Of a stretch of DNA of 64,000 bases, positions 17,036-26,387 are shown in pieces. This DNA is from QHXM01 sp032160705 (GTDB taxonomy: Bacteria; Acidobacteriota; Blastocatellia; Pyrinomonadales; Pyrinomonadaceae). The position numbers and the translations under genes were made by a program. The notes beneath the pieces are model-generated. The model ran no database searches. It saw only the letters and a program-made list of their open reading frames with translations, and was not told the origin of the DNA. Position 1 is the stretch's first letter, and every line of letters starts with the position of its first letter. The stretch is from contig JAVHVE010000057.1 of assembly GCA_032160705.1 (NCBI GenBank), positions 124,001 to 188,000 of the forward strand, written 5' to 3'.

Positions 17036-17677
17036 ATGGATGAGACAGCTTTTACTAATATCGAGTCTCAAAGATTAATCTTGAGGCGTTTCAAGGACGC
17101 TGACCTTGAGTCGTTTTTAGCCTACCTGAATGATCCACACGTCGCCCGTTTCCAATCGTGGGAGTCTTATACAGAGGAACAGGCGCGAGATGTCATCGAA
17201 CAGCAAAAGACTCTTCTGCCCGGAATGCCTGGGCAGTGGTTCACCTTCGCCCTTGAGTTGAAAGAGACCGGAGCACTCACCGGCCATGTCGCCTTGAAGA
17301 TGCAGGAAGATCGGCAGGCGGAGATTGGATTCACCATGGCAAGCGCCTTTCACGGCAAAGGTCTAGCGTTCGAGGCGGTCACCTCTGTGCTCAATTACGC
17401 CTTCACGGAGTTGCAGCTTCACCGAGTCACGGCGATTGTGGATTGTGAGAATGAGAGGTCTATTGCCCTGCTCGATAGATTAGGCATGCGAAGAGAAGGA
17501 CACTTCACCCAGAACATCTGGTTTAAGGGACGCTGGGGCGACGAGTATCTCTACGCCGTCCTGCGAGCGGAATGGCTGGAGAGGCATGTGCCGCAAGTTG
17601 CATTCTTACGAATTAGCCCTGAGTTGTGTTGGCGCGCTCTTCAGGTGTGGGAGGACGACGGCGGAAGCGGTGCGTGA
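17036..17677 (+). CDS. GNAT acetyltransferase, RimJ/RimL-like
   Basis: This protein (213 residues from ATG 17036; an ATG also lies at 17030) has the RimJ/RimL pattern: ESQRLILRRFKDADLESF at the N-terminus, GHVALKMQEDRQAEIGFTMASAFHGKGLAFEA as the acetyl-CoA motif A/B region, and RVTAIVDCENERSIALLDRLGMRREG. It likely acetylates an amine with acetyl-CoA; the target is unknown. The domain should end near residue 182 (YAVLRAEWLE). The last 28 residues are translated from the antisense strand of the nadE 3' end, which suggests that the original stop codon was lost. Confidence 0.85.
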   Translation: MDETAFTNIESQRLILRRFKDADLESFLAYLNDPHVARFQSWESYTEEQARDVIEQQKTLLPGMPGQWFTFALELKETGALTGHVALKMQEDRQAEIGFTMASAFHGKGLAFEAVTSVLNYAFTELQLHRVTAIVDCENERSIALLDRLGMRREGHFTQNIWFKGRWGDEYLYAVLRAEWLERHVPQVAFLRISPELCWRALQVWEDDGGSGA

Positions 17678-19301
17678 CGGGGCGGCGGCGACCGATGCCG
17701 ATAGCGTTCTTTGAAATAATCAAGGTCGGCGGTAGTTGGCGACGCTTAAATTCGTTGGCGGGGGATTCCACACGATTCAAAAGATCATAGACCATCTCGC
17801 TGTCATGTCCCGCCGCGATAATCTCTTCGGGCATCGCCTTCTGCTCAAAGTAGAGTTGCAGGATGGGATCAATCTTGTCGTAGGGCGGCAAGGATTGATC
17901 GTCAAACTGGCCGGGCGCAAGTTCCGCCGAGGGACGCTTGTCAATAATCTCTCGCGGGATGATCTCGCTCTCGCGGTTGTAGTGACGCGCCAGCGCGTAA
18001 ACCTCCGTTTTCAGCAAATCGCCGAGCACAGCCAGGCCGCCGTTGGTGTCGCCGTAGAGTGTGCAGTAGCCGAGCGCCAGCTCCGACTTGTTGCCGGTCG
18101 AAAGCAGGAGGCGGCCTTCCTTGTTCGAGATGGTCATCAGGATATTGCCGCGCAGGCGCGACTGTAGATTCTCTGCCGCGAGTTCTTCGCCGCCACGCGT
18201 GGGCTGCAAAAGATTCAGCTCTTTGGAGAGCGCCGCGAAAGCTGAATTGATCGGATGCTCGATTGTTTTCATGCCGAGGCGTCGCCCCAGCTCAATCGAA
18301 TCTTCGATGCTGCCACGCGACGAAAACGGCGAAGGCATCATCACCGCCAGCACGTTCTGCGAGCCCAGAGCTTCGCAGGCGAGCGCGGCCACCACTGCCG
18401 AATCAATTCCACCTGACAGCCCCAGCACGGCAGTCGTGAAACGGTTCTTGCGCGCATAGTCGTGGATGCCAAGCACGAGCGCCCGGTGAATAGTTTCGAT
18501 GTCGTCGCCGGGAAGACAATAATCATGCGCCACACCGCAATCGAGATCAACCGTGCCGAAGAACTCTTCAAACGGCGGCGCTTGCAGGATAATCTCGCCC
18601 TTGCAATCGGCCACGATGCTTGCGCCATCGAAGATGATGCCGTCGTTGCCGCCGACGAGATTGACGAAGACAATGGGCAGTCCGGCGGCTTTCGCCCTAT
18701 GTGAAACCATTGAGCAACGCTGCCCCATCTTTCCTTTATTAAAAGGTGAAGCGTTGATTGAAACCAGCACGCTTGCGCCCATCTCGATCAATTCGTCCGC
18801 CGGGTCGTGCGCGTACAGTCGCTCTTTCCAGAACGTCTTGTCGTTCCAGAAGTCCTCGCAGATGGCGACGCCCAACTGCGCGTTCCCCATCGGGAACAGG
18901 TGGCGCACGCGCGACGGCTCAAAGTATCGCGGGTCGTCGAAGACATCGTATTCGGGCAGCAGCGTTTTGTCGGCAAAGCCGACGAGCTTTTGATTGCGAA
19001 TGATTGCCGCAGAGTTATAGAGACGGCGTCCCGCTCCCTGTTCGGTCGGGCGCACCGTCCCGACAATCGCGGTCAGACCTTCCGTCGCCTGGATAATTTT
19101 TTCAAGCGGTGCGAGGGACGAGCGCGCCACGTCGCGGTCAAGAAACCAGTCGAACGACATGTATCCCTGCACACATGTTTCGGGCAGCACAACTATATCG
19201 GAAGCGTCCTGCTTCGCCCGCTCAATGGCGCGCAGGATGCTCGCCGTGTTGCCCGCATAATCGCCGTTGGTCGTGTTGATCTGTCCGATGGTGACGCGCA
19301 T
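17613..19301 (-). CDS. nadE: Glutamine-dependent NAD+ synthetase
   Basis: The 562-residue protein has two domains. The N-terminal nitrilase-type glutaminase has E41 (LPETCVQGY), K112 (ADKTLLPEYDVFDD) and nucleophile C148 (VAICEDFW). The C-terminal synthetase has the P-loop SGGIDS (296-301), STGNKSELALGYCTLYGD and KRRQLPPT. It makes NAD+ from nicotinic acid adenine dinucleotide with ATP and ammonia channelled from glutamine, the last step of NAD+ synthesis, in the cytoplasm. It is a single gene whose 3' end overlaps the acetyltransferase gene tail to tail by 65 nt. Confidence 0.96.
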   Translation of the reverse strand: MRVTIGQINTTNGDYAGNTASILRAIERAKQDASDIVVLPETCVQGYMSFDWFLDRDVARSSLAPLEKIIQATEGLTAIVGTVRPTEQGAGRRLYNSAAIIRNQKLVGFADKTLLPEYDVFDDPRYFEPSRVRHLFPMGNAQLGVAICEDFWNDKTFWKERLYAHDPADELIEMGASVLVSINASPFNKGKMGQRCSMVSHRAKAAGLPIVFVNLVGGNDGIIFDGASIVADCKGEIILQAPPFEEFFGTVDLDCGVAHDYCLPGDDIETIHRALVLGIHDYARKNRFTTAVLGLSGGIDSAVVAALACEALGSQNVLAVMMPSPFSSRGSIEDSIELGRRLGMKTIEHPINSAFAALSKELNLLQPTRGGEELAAENLQSRLRGNILMTISNKEGRLLLSTGNKSELALGYCTLYGDTNGGLAVLGDLLKTEVYALARHYNRESEIIPREIIDKRPSAELAPGQFDDQSLPPYDKIDPILQLYFEQKAMPEEIIAAGHDSEMVYDLLNRVESPANEFKRRQLPPTLIISKNAIGIGRRRPVTHRFRRRPPTPEERANTTQG

Positions 19302-19314
19302 GATTGCGATTTTA

Positions 19315-19375
19315 TCATTGAATCAATGAATCAATGAATCAATGAACAGATGAGACAATGAATCAATAAATCATT
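19315..19375. repeat. Tandem octamer repeat (TCAATGAA), family H
   Basis: About six copies of the 8-nt unit (A)TCAATGA(A), degenerate towards the right, separate the nadE start from the kinase stop. There is no clear inverse arm except a short TGATTTATTGATTC-like end. Confidence 0.75.
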
Positions 19376-19377
19376 AT

Positions 19378-22200
19378 TCACCTGAAATCCTTGATCAGAA
19401 TGATGTCAGCGGAACTCGTGCCGCGAGAAATGGCGAACTGCTTACCGTCGCGCGACGTGGCGAAATTATAAATCCGTTCTGTCGTGAATTTGGTCAGTTG
19501 TTTGGGAGCGCCCCCTTCAATGGGCTGAGTCCAGAGGTTGGCGACGCCGTCGCGCTCCTCAGAGTAGACGAGCGAGCGACCGTCAGGCGTCCACCGGGGT
19601 CTGTCCGCCTTCGGAGAGAGATCGAGCACTTTGACGACTTGCCCGGTCTCAAAAGAGACAAGCGCTGGACGCCATCTCGCAGGGCTCACCTGTTCATCAT
19701 AGTAGTTACTTAAAATCAATTTTCCGTCCGGCGAAAAGGCCCACGTAGTCAAAGGCTGTTCGCTGACCTGCACAGGCTCGCCGCCGTCTATCGGCACTTT
19801 CCACGGCCTCCCATTGCCCGTCCTCCAGGAGACGAAAACCACCCACTGCCCGTCGGGCGAACAGGTCGGGCTGTAATCAGTAGCCTGACCTTGTGTGAGT
19901 TGTTTCGGATTGCCGCCGTCTATATCCATTCGCCAGATGTGTGGAACACCACCCGCGCGGTCAGAACTGAAAAAGATGTAACGACCGTCAGGTGAGACTG
20001 TGAGGCTGTTTTCAAAGGCGGCGTCTGACGTGAGTTGCTTTTGACCCGTTCCGTCCGCATTCATTATCCAGATGTCTGAATCGTCGCCCGCCTTGGTGAC
20101 GTAAACCACGCGCCCGTCGGATGTCCAGGAGAGGCCATCCCGCCCGTCGTTTTTACCAGTGGTCAATTTTTTGGCGCGCCCCTCGTCTTCGTTCATTGAA
20201 GCAAGCCACACCTTCGCGGAATACTCTTCAACTATCGTGACAATGGTATTGGAGTCCGCCGTCAGGCCAAAGCTTGAAGAGCCATACTGGGTCAAGTCGT
20301 TGGTGATTCTGCTGACCGCGCCGTCACCGTATGAGAGCTTCCATATCTGCATAGGGCTTGCCAGTTGCTCCTGCGCGTTCAGGATCAGCCCGCTGCCGTC
20401 CTTGAGCCAGAAGAGGCGATAGATTGACCCGTGCCATTGGTAAGAACTAATCGGTCTTTCCGCTCCACCTTCTGCGGGCACTTCAACAACTGTAAAGTTC
20501 GTGCCGCCGGTGTCGGTTGCGGCAACGCAGGCTATCACCCTCCCGTCGGGCGACCAGGCTGGTGCGCCGTTGAACCAATCGTTGCCGCCGCGCTTGGCCA
20601 GCGTGCGCGGCTCAAGGCTTCCGTCCACATTTGCGACCATCAAAGCGGAGTCGCCGGTTTTTTGATAATCACGGAAGAAGGCGAACTGCTTTCCGTCGGG
20701 CGAGAAAGTGATGATGTAGCTGAGGTGCTCAAGAATTTTCTTCGGCTCGCGCCCGCCGATCACAGGCACCTGGTAGAGCGTGCCCAAAGTGCTCTTTTGC
20801 CTCTCAAAGAAATTGTAATAGACAAGCTCGCCGTCGGGGGAGAAGACCGTTCCACCAAACGAAGCATCTGCGACGGGCGGAACGATCTCTCGGTCGCTGC
20901 CCGTCGAGACCTGCCTGACATGCAGACTCACCTTACCTTCTTTATATAAGCCATAGGCGACGTATTTGCCGTCGGGTGAAATGGAAGCATTAGCGACATC
21001 GCCCATCCCGGTGACGAGCCGCGAAATCTTCATCTGCCTGGCATTCGCAACTGTCCTTTCACGGCTGGCGAACCTGTATATCCCGTAGCCCAGACCCGCA
21101 AGGATCAAGACCGCGAGGATGAGCACGATGCCCTGCTTGTGGCTTTTGACCTGATTGACGACATACTCTGCGCTTGAGACGTTCGTTGCTTTCGTGCTGA
21201 CTTCGCCGGAGTGTGCCGTCTGGCGCTCCGCACCTGTGACTGTTGACGGCGCATCCTGACTGATGCGGCTTGATGATGCGCTGCCGGTGTTGCGTAACAG
21301 TTCGGGCGCGACGGAGCGTTCAAGCTCTGCTTCCGCATCAACGCGCTGTTTGAGGCGTTGCAGTTTCTTGAGCAGTTCGCGGGCAGTCTGCGTGCGTTCT
21401 TCGCGGTCTTTCGTCAATGCTTCCGTCACGACCCATTCGAGGGCTTCGGGCACGCCCTCGACATACGAGGACATCGGCAGCGGCTCTTTTTCCAGAATCG
21501 CGACGATGATGTGGCTCGTGGTCGCACCTTCAAACGGCGCGTGCCCGGTCACTATCTCGTAGAGCACGCAGCCCAGACTCCAGAGGTCTGTGCGGGCGTC
21601 AACCTCTTTCGCGCTCGCCTGCTCCGGCGACATGTAATTGGCCGTCCCCATCACCGCGCCCGGGTCTGTGTTGACGAGAGCGCGCGTGGCCGCCTCCGTG
21701 TCAACGGAAGAAGGCGCGCGGTCAGTGAGCTTGGCGAGTCCGAAGTCCAGAACTTTGACGTAGCCATCCGGCCTGACCATGATGTTCTCAGGCTTGATGT
21801 CCCTGTGAACAATGCCAGCCGCATGTGCGGCGGCGAGCGCCGAGGCAACCTGAATCGCCACGTCGAGCACTTCGACGAGTTTCAGCTTGCGGCTCGCGAG
21901 CGCGGTGCGGAGTGTCACGCCGTCAACCAGCTCCGTACTGAAAAAGCGCGCGCCGTCCGCCTGCCCGATCTCGTAAACAGTAAGAATGTTCGGGTGATTA
22001 AGGGCTGATGCGGCGCGTGCTTCCTGTATGAAACGCTGCATGCGCTTCTCGTCCGCAGCGACCTCCGTGCGGAGGAACTTGAGGGCGACCGGCCTATGCA
22101 GTTCCGTGTCGAGCGCGCGATAGACTTCGCCCATCCCGCCCGTTCCGAGCAGCGATTGAATTTCGTAACGCCCGATCCGCGTTCCTGCTTCCATCTTCAC
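19378..22200 (-). CDS. Hanks-type Ser/Thr kinase with C-terminal PD40 (TolB-like) propeller
   Basis: The 940-residue protein (an alternative ATG is at 22194) begins with a full kinase domain: G-loop LGTGGMGEVY (18-27), K41 in VALKFL, HRDIKPEN (H132) and DFG (D152), APE-like MSPEQ. A transmembrane helix (about 350-370, VLILAVLILAGLGYGIY) is followed by a roughly 560-residue external part with at least nine PD40 repeats (FSPDGK..., WSPDGR..., CSPDGQW...). It probably reads an external or cell-wall signal and phosphorylates cytoplasmic partners. It is encoded alone, close to a degenerate octamer repeat. All catalytic residues are present, so it should be an active kinase. Confidence 0.92.
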   Translation of the reverse strand: MKMEAGTRIGRYEIQSLLGTGGMGEVYRALDTELHRPVALKFLRTEVAADEKRMQRFIQEARAASALNHPNILTVYEIGQADGARFFSTELVDGVTLRTALASRKLKLVEVLDVAIQVASALAAAHAAGIVHRDIKPENIMVRPDGYVKVLDFGLAKLTDRAPSSVDTEAATRALVNTDPGAVMGTANYMSPEQASAKEVDARTDLWSLGCVLYEIVTGHAPFEGATTSHIIVAILEKEPLPMSSYVEGVPEALEWVVTEALTKDREERTQTARELLKKLQRLKQRVDAEAELERSVAPELLRNTGSASSSRISQDAPSTVTGAERQTAHSGEVSTKATNVSSAEYVVNQVKSHKQGIVLILAVLILAGLGYGIYRFASRERTVANARQMKISRLVTGMGDVANASISPDGKYVAYGLYKEGKVSLHVRQVSTGSDREIVPPVADASFGGTVFSPDGELVYYNFFERQKSTLGTLYQVPVIGGREPKKILEHLSYIITFSPDGKQFAFFRDYQKTGDSALMVANVDGSLEPRTLAKRGGNDWFNGAPAWSPDGRVIACVAATDTGGTNFTVVEVPAEGGAERPISSYQWHGSIYRLFWLKDGSGLILNAQEQLASPMQIWKLSYGDGAVSRITNDLTQYGSSSFGLTADSNTIVTIVEEYSAKVWLASMNEDEGRAKKLTTGKNDGRDGLSWTSDGRVVYVTKAGDDSDIWIMNADGTGQKQLTSDAAFENSLTVSPDGRYIFFSSDRAGGVPHIWRMDIDGGNPKQLTQGQATDYSPTCSPDGQWVVFVSWRTGNGRPWKVPIDGGEPVQVSEQPLTTWAFSPDGKLILSNYYDEQVSPARWRPALVSFETGQVVKVLDLSPKADRPRWTPDGRSLVYSEERDGVANLWTQPIEGGAPKQLTKFTTERIYNFATSRDGKQFAISRGTSSADIILIKDFR

Positions 22201-22376
22201 ATTACTTTACGCATTGCCTGCGCGAACGGTTCTCTCTAGGTCGCTTCGACAGCGCGGACATTCTAAATTGAAAGCCGGGAAAAGCAAGGAGCAAAGAAGG
22301 GTTGGTAGAACATGCGGCTCAAGGGCGCGGCCACGAAAAGCGATTGACCGTAATGGCCGCGCCTTCGCAATCCCCT

Positions 22377-24089
22377 TCATCTTTCATCTTTCCGTCTTGC
22401 TTTCCCGTACCCTCCACCGCCCGGCGTTTCAATTCGCACGCAATCGTTTGCTTCCAGATTCCAGCTTCCCTTTGACGCGATTGCTCGCGCGCGGCCATGA
22501 TGAATGATCGCATCGCGTCCCTTCTGTCCATCCTCTCCGCCATCGAGTCCGTAGGGCGCGAGGCGGCGTCTGTCCGAAAGCAGCGACATCCGCGCAGGCA
22601 CAAGCGTTTCAATCTCGCGCATGACACCGTCGCCTCCTTTGTGTCTCCCCTTCCCGCCCGAATCCTTGCGAATCCGGTAGGCACGCACGCGCAAGGGGTA
22701 AGCGTATTCGAGAGCTTCGGCGGGCGTGTTCAGACTATTGGTCATGTGCGTGTGGACGGCGCTCATTCCATCAAAGCGAGGTCGCGCGCCCATGCCGCCC
22801 GCGATTGTTTCGTAGTAAGCGAACTCCGCGCCCGTTCGCGAATCAATTCCGCCGATGGTGAGATTATTCATCGTCCCCTGGCTCGCCGCCGGAATCTTTT
22901 GCGGCAATGCCTGATGTAGCGCCTTGAGCAGAACGTCAACGATACGCTGCGACGTTTCGACGTTTCCGCCTGCGACCGATGCAGGATGCGTTGCGTTGAC
23001 AATCGTGCCCGGCGGCGCGACGACTTCAATCGGCTCCATCAAGCCTGCGCTCGCCGGAACGTCCGCAGAGACCAGACAACGAAAGACATAGGAGACGGCT
23101 GAAGATGTGATCGCCTCGACAGCATTGATCGCTCCGGCGACCTGCGGCGCGCTGCCGGTGAAACCGACCTGGGCGCGCTCACCTTTGATGCGGACACGCA
23201 CGCGAATCCGTACTTCATCAGAGGTGATGCCGTCATCGTCGAGCGCATCTTCAGCCGTGTATTCGCCGTCCGGGATAGAACGAATAGCGCGCCGCATCAG
23301 ACGCGCCGAGTAAGCAATCAAATGCGCCGCATACTCTCTGGCTTCACGCGCGCCGCGTCGCTCGACAATCTCAAGCAGGCGATTCGCGCCCGTCCGCAAA
23401 GACCCAATCTGCGCCTCGAAATCCGCGCGTCGCTCAATCGCCCCGCGCACATTAGCCAGCAGGAGACGCATCATCTCTTCATCAATCACGCCCGCTCGCA
23501 CAATCCGCACGGGCGGAATCCGCAAACCTTCACCGTAGACATCCGTCGCCAGCCCCATCGAACCGGGGCTGGCTCCGCCTATGTCCGCGTGATGCGCCCG
23601 GTTGGCAACGTAGAAGAGAGTAGGCAGTTGGCAGTTGGCAGTTGGCAGTAAAGATGGGGAGCGACGAGCAGCGTTCGTGCTTTTGCTTTTAACTGCCCAC
23701 TGCCTACTGCCAACTGCCAACTGTTTCCCCCTGCCAACTGCCAACTGCCAACTGCCAACTGCCGTTACCAGCGTCACGTCCGGCAGGTGCGTTCCTCCGG
23801 CGAAGGGATCGTTGAGGGCCACCACGTCGCCGGGCGCGAGTTTTATTTCATGAAGCGCGGCGGCGACGGCCATCGGCATTGAGCCGAGATGAACAGGCAT
23901 GTGATCGCCCTGCGCGATGACGCGCCCGCTTGAGTCAAAGACGGCGCAGGAATAATCGCGCCGCTCCTTGATGTTGGGCGAGAAGGCTGTGCGCCGGAGC
24001 GCAATTCCCATCTCTTCGGCGACAGAGGTATAGAGAGCGCGGTAGATTTCCAGCGTCGTCGGGTCGAATCTATCTCTGACGTTTTTCAT
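22377..24089 (-). CDS. hyuB: Hydantoinase/oxoprolinase family protein, subunit B
   Basis: The 570-residue protein (ATG 24089; upstream codons in frame are not supported) matches the HyuB family: FDPTTLEIYRALYTSVAEEMG, HMPVHLGSMP, ALNDPFAGGTHLPDVTLVT, and late NNLTIGG and SGGKGRHKGGDG. With subunit A the family performs ATP-dependent hydrolysis of hydantoins or 5-oxoproline in the cytoplasm. Residues of about 109-157 have no counterpart in the family: they are the in-frame translation of a palindromic repeat (23620-23764) placed between DVTLVT and FYVANRAHHADIGG. The reading frame stays intact, so the product may be functional with a 48-residue surface insert. Confidence 0.85.
   Translation of the reverse strand: MKNVRDRFDPTTLEIYRALYTSVAEEMGIALRRTAFSPNIKERRDYSCAVFDSSGRVIAQGDHMPVHLGSMPMAVAAALHEIKLAPGDVVALNDPFAGGTHLPDVTLVTAVGSWQLAVGRGKQLAVGSRQWAVKSKSTNAARRSPSLLPTANCQLPTLFYVANRAHHADIGGASPGSMGLATDVYGEGLRIPPVRIVRAGVIDEEMMRLLLANVRGAIERRADFEAQIGSLRTGANRLLEIVERRGAREAREYAAHLIAYSARLMRRAIRSIPDGEYTAEDALDDDGITSDEVRIRVRVRIKGERAQVGFTGSAPQVAGAINAVEAITSSAVSYVFRCLVSADVPASAGLMEPIEVVAPPGTIVNATHPASVAGGNVETSQRIVDVLLKALHQALPQKIPAASQGTMNNLTIGGIDSRTGAEFAYYETIAGGMGARPRFDGMSAVHTHMTNSLNTPAEALEYAYPLRVRAYRIRKDSGGKGRHKGGDGVMREIETLVPARMSLLSDRRRLAPYGLDGGEDGQKGRDAIIHHGRARAIASKGSWNLEANDCVRIETPGGGGYGKARRKDER
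23620..23764. repeat. Palindromic repeat family B (B1), inside hyuB
   Basis: Heptamer arms (GGCAGTT run left; AACTGCC run right) flank a core containing GCGTTCGTGCTTTTGCTTTTA. About 145 nt long and inside a coding sequence without breaking the frame of hyuB. The right half holds a second, shorter heptamer run. The core recurs at 30430. Confidence 0.9.
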
Positions 24090-24108
24090 AATTGCAACTT
24101 TAATTTTC

Positions 24109-24179
24109 AACCACGAAGACACACGAAGCGACACTAAAACTTATTCTTTCTTCGCGTCATTTCGTGTGTCTTCGTGGTT
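24109..24179. repeat. Palindromic repeat family F (F2)
   Basis: Perfect 19-bp outer arms (AACCACGAAGACACACGAA and inverse) followed by GCGACAC/GCGTCAT. It lies in the hyuA-hyuB gap, 20 nt upstream of the hyuB start. Confidence 0.9.
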
Positions 24180-24197
24180 ACTTTAATCGCTTCCCGC

Positions 24198-26225
24198 TCA
24201 TGGCTCAATCATTAGATTGCCGTCTTCATCCACAATGGCGCGCGCGCCTAACGGGACAAGCGTCGTCGCGGAATATTCCGTCACGATGCAGGGAGAGCGT
24301 AGCCGCGCGCCCGGATTGAGATGATCGCGGACATAAATTCCGGCGCGCACAAGCCCTTCTGCGAAATGAACCATCTTGTATTCGCGAGGCTCGGCAGTGA
24401 TCTTCCTGCGAGGCGCGCGGCGGGCGTGTTCCGCTTTTAATTTTTTCACGATGCCGGTGGAGCGCAGCCGCGCGCTGACGATCTCGACCTTGTTCTTGCC
24501 TTGCGCGTAGCCATAACGCGCCAGGTGAGCGCGATGAAAAGCCTCCGCAATGTCGCTCCGGCTCCATTTGATTTCCAGCTCAAACGACTGTCCCTGATAA
24601 CGCACGGCGAGCAATCTTTCATGACGCTGCTCGGACTGCTTGAACCCTTCACGAAGAAGCGCTGCGCGCGCTTCTCGTTCCATCTCACGAAACGCCCTTT
24701 CGATTTTCGCGTCAGTTTCTTTCGACGCCTCCAGCATCAGCGTCCGGCTCCAATCTTTCACCACGTCCGAAGCGAGAGAGCCCAGAGCCGAGAGCGCGCC
24801 GGGAGATGCAGGCGCGATGACGCGCGGGATGGAAAGAGCGCGTGCCAGTTCGACGGCATGCAACCCGCCCGCACCGCCGAACGAAAGAAGCGCAAACTCG
24901 CGCGGGTCGTAGCCACGCTCGACGGAGATAACGCGCAACGCGCGTTCCATATTCGTGTTGACTACGCGAATGACGCCGAGCGCACTTTCCCTGACACTCA
25001 CGCGCCGCCCCGCCGCCACGCTCATCTCATGCGCCAGCTTACTCAGAGCATCGCTGGCTCTCCGCTCGTCCAGCTTGAACTCTCCGCCGAGCAGCCCCGC
25101 TCCGCCGAAGCGTCCAAGCACGAGGTTGGCGTCTGTGACCGTCGGCTGTGTCCCTTGCCCGTAAGCTGCTGGCCCAGGACGAGCGCCCGCCGATTCCGGC
25201 CCGACCCGCAAGCTACCTCCTTCATCCACGCGCGCGATTGAGCCGCCGCCAGCCCCGACCGTGTGAATGTCCATCATGTTCACCGCCACGGGCAGCCCGG
25301 CCACGTGCGCTTCGTTCGTCATCCGCATCCCCTGAGAGTCGCAGAGCGCAACGTCGGTAGACGTGCCGCCCATGTCGAACGTGATAATGTTTTGAACTCC
25401 GCACGAGCGCGCAACACCCAGCGCGCCGACCACACCACCCGCCGGGCCTGACAGAATCGTCCGCACGGGCTCTCTGGCGGCCACACTGGCAGAGATACTG
25501 CCGCCGGAAGACTGCATTACACGCAAACGGCGCGCGTAGGCTTTAAGGCGATTGAGATACGCGCCCATCAAAGGTTGCAGGTAAGCGTTAATCGTGACGG
25601 TCGAAGTGCGCTCGTATTCACGATACTCTGGGAGAATCTTGTGCGAAACGGAGAGCGGAACGTTGAGCGCAGCAAGCGCCCTAATGATGCGCCGCTCGTG
25701 CTCAGGCCGGACAAAGGAGAAAAGCAAGCAGACGGCGATTGACTCGACTCGCGCCCTTTTCAATTTTCTGACGAGCGATTGAAGAGAGCGCTCATTCAAT
25801 TCTTCAAGCACTTCGCCGTTAGCCGCGACGCGCTCGCGCACCCCAAAGCGCAAATTGTCGGGCACAAGGGGCAGAGGCCGCACGGCGTTCAGGTCGTAGA
25901 GGCCGGGTCGCGCCTGTCTCCCGATGGCGAGCACGTCTTCAAATCCTGCGGTTGTGACGAGCGCCGTCTTTGCGCCGCGTCTTTCAAGGAGCGCGTTTGT
26001 CCCGACGGTCGTGCCATGAATAATCTCTATGTCGCTGAAGGCAGCGCCCGTTAAATCGCAGATGCGGCGCAGGCCATCTATGATCGCCTCAGACGGATCG
26101 GCTGGCGTCGAAGCAATCTTGAAGACGCGCGAACCATCTTCCGTCTGAAAGACGAAATCCGTGAACGTGCCCCCGGTGTCCACGCCGACCCGCACGCGCC
26201 CCACTCTTTTTCCCATTCGCTTCAT
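24198..26225 (-). CDS. hyuA: Hydantoinase/oxoprolinase family protein, subunit A
   Basis: This 675-residue protein starts at ATG 26225 (a second ATG at 26216). The N-terminal actin-like ATPase motif is VRVGVDTGGTFTDFV, with FDMGGTSTDVALCDSQG in the middle (phosphate 2 motif) and GGAGGLHAVELARALSIPRVI near the C-terminal third. HyuA binds ATP and activates the substrate carbonyl, and HyuB completes the hydrolysis. The frame upstream of 26225 is open as well, but it runs through a palindromic repeat and would add a hydrophobic, non-family extension; I regard that as not translated. Genes hyuA and hyuB lie in tandem, with only a repeat element between them. Confidence 0.9.
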   Translation of the reverse strand: MKRMGKRVGRVRVGVDTGGTFTDFVFQTEDGSRVFKIASTPADPSEAIIDGLRRICDLTGAAFSDIEIIHGTTVGTNALLERRGAKTALVTTAGFEDVLAIGRQARPGLYDLNAVRPLPLVPDNLRFGVRERVAANGEVLEELNERSLQSLVRKLKRARVESIAVCLLFSFVRPEHERRIIRALAALNVPLSVSHKILPEYREYERTSTVTINAYLQPLMGAYLNRLKAYARRLRVMQSSGGSISASVAAREPVRTILSGPAGGVVGALGVARSCGVQNIITFDMGGTSTDVALCDSQGMRMTNEAHVAGLPVAVNMMDIHTVGAGGGSIARVDEGGSLRVGPESAGARPGPAAYGQGTQPTVTDANLVLGRFGGAGLLGGEFKLDERRASDALSKLAHEMSVAAGRRVSVRESALGVIRVVNTNMERALRVISVERGYDPREFALLSFGGAGGLHAVELARALSIPRVIAPASPGALSALGSLASDVVKDWSRTLMLEASKETDAKIERAFREMEREARAALLREGFKQSEQRHERLLAVRYQGQSFELEIKWSRSDIAEAFHRAHLARYGYAQGKNKVEIVSARLRSTGIVKKLKAEHARRAPRRKITAEPREYKMVHFAEGLVRAGIYVRDHLNPGARLRSPCIVTEYSATTLVPLGARAIVDEDGNLMIEP

Positions 26226-26274
26226 CTTGAGATTGCCGGATAATATGACACTCAAACGCTTTTCGCACCTTTTT

Positions 26275-26387
26275 AGCAGTAGGCAGTAGGCAGTGGGCAG
26301 AAAAAGAAAGAAGGCAGTAAAGACATGGCGCGTCTCTACTGCCTTTTGTTTTAACTGCCAACTGCCCACTGCCTACTGCCTACTGCT
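26275..26387. repeat. Palindromic repeat family B (B2)
   Basis: CAGTAGG/CAGTGGG left arm and its inverse right arm (CCCACTGCCTACTGCC) around a shortened core. It spans the gap between the oxidoreductase and hyuA, and supplies the TAG stop codon of the oxidoreductase gene. Confidence 0.9.

Noticed and set aside
23620..23764. CRISPR-like array of short repeats in hyuB
   Set aside because: Units are 7 nt, without 30-nt spacers, arms are inverted and no cas gene is visible; it is a palindromic heptamer element.
26226..26369. Longer hyuA with a hydrophobic N-terminus
   Set aside because: The added residues are a translation of repeat B2; the family begins at VRVGVDTGGTFTDF close to ATG 26225.
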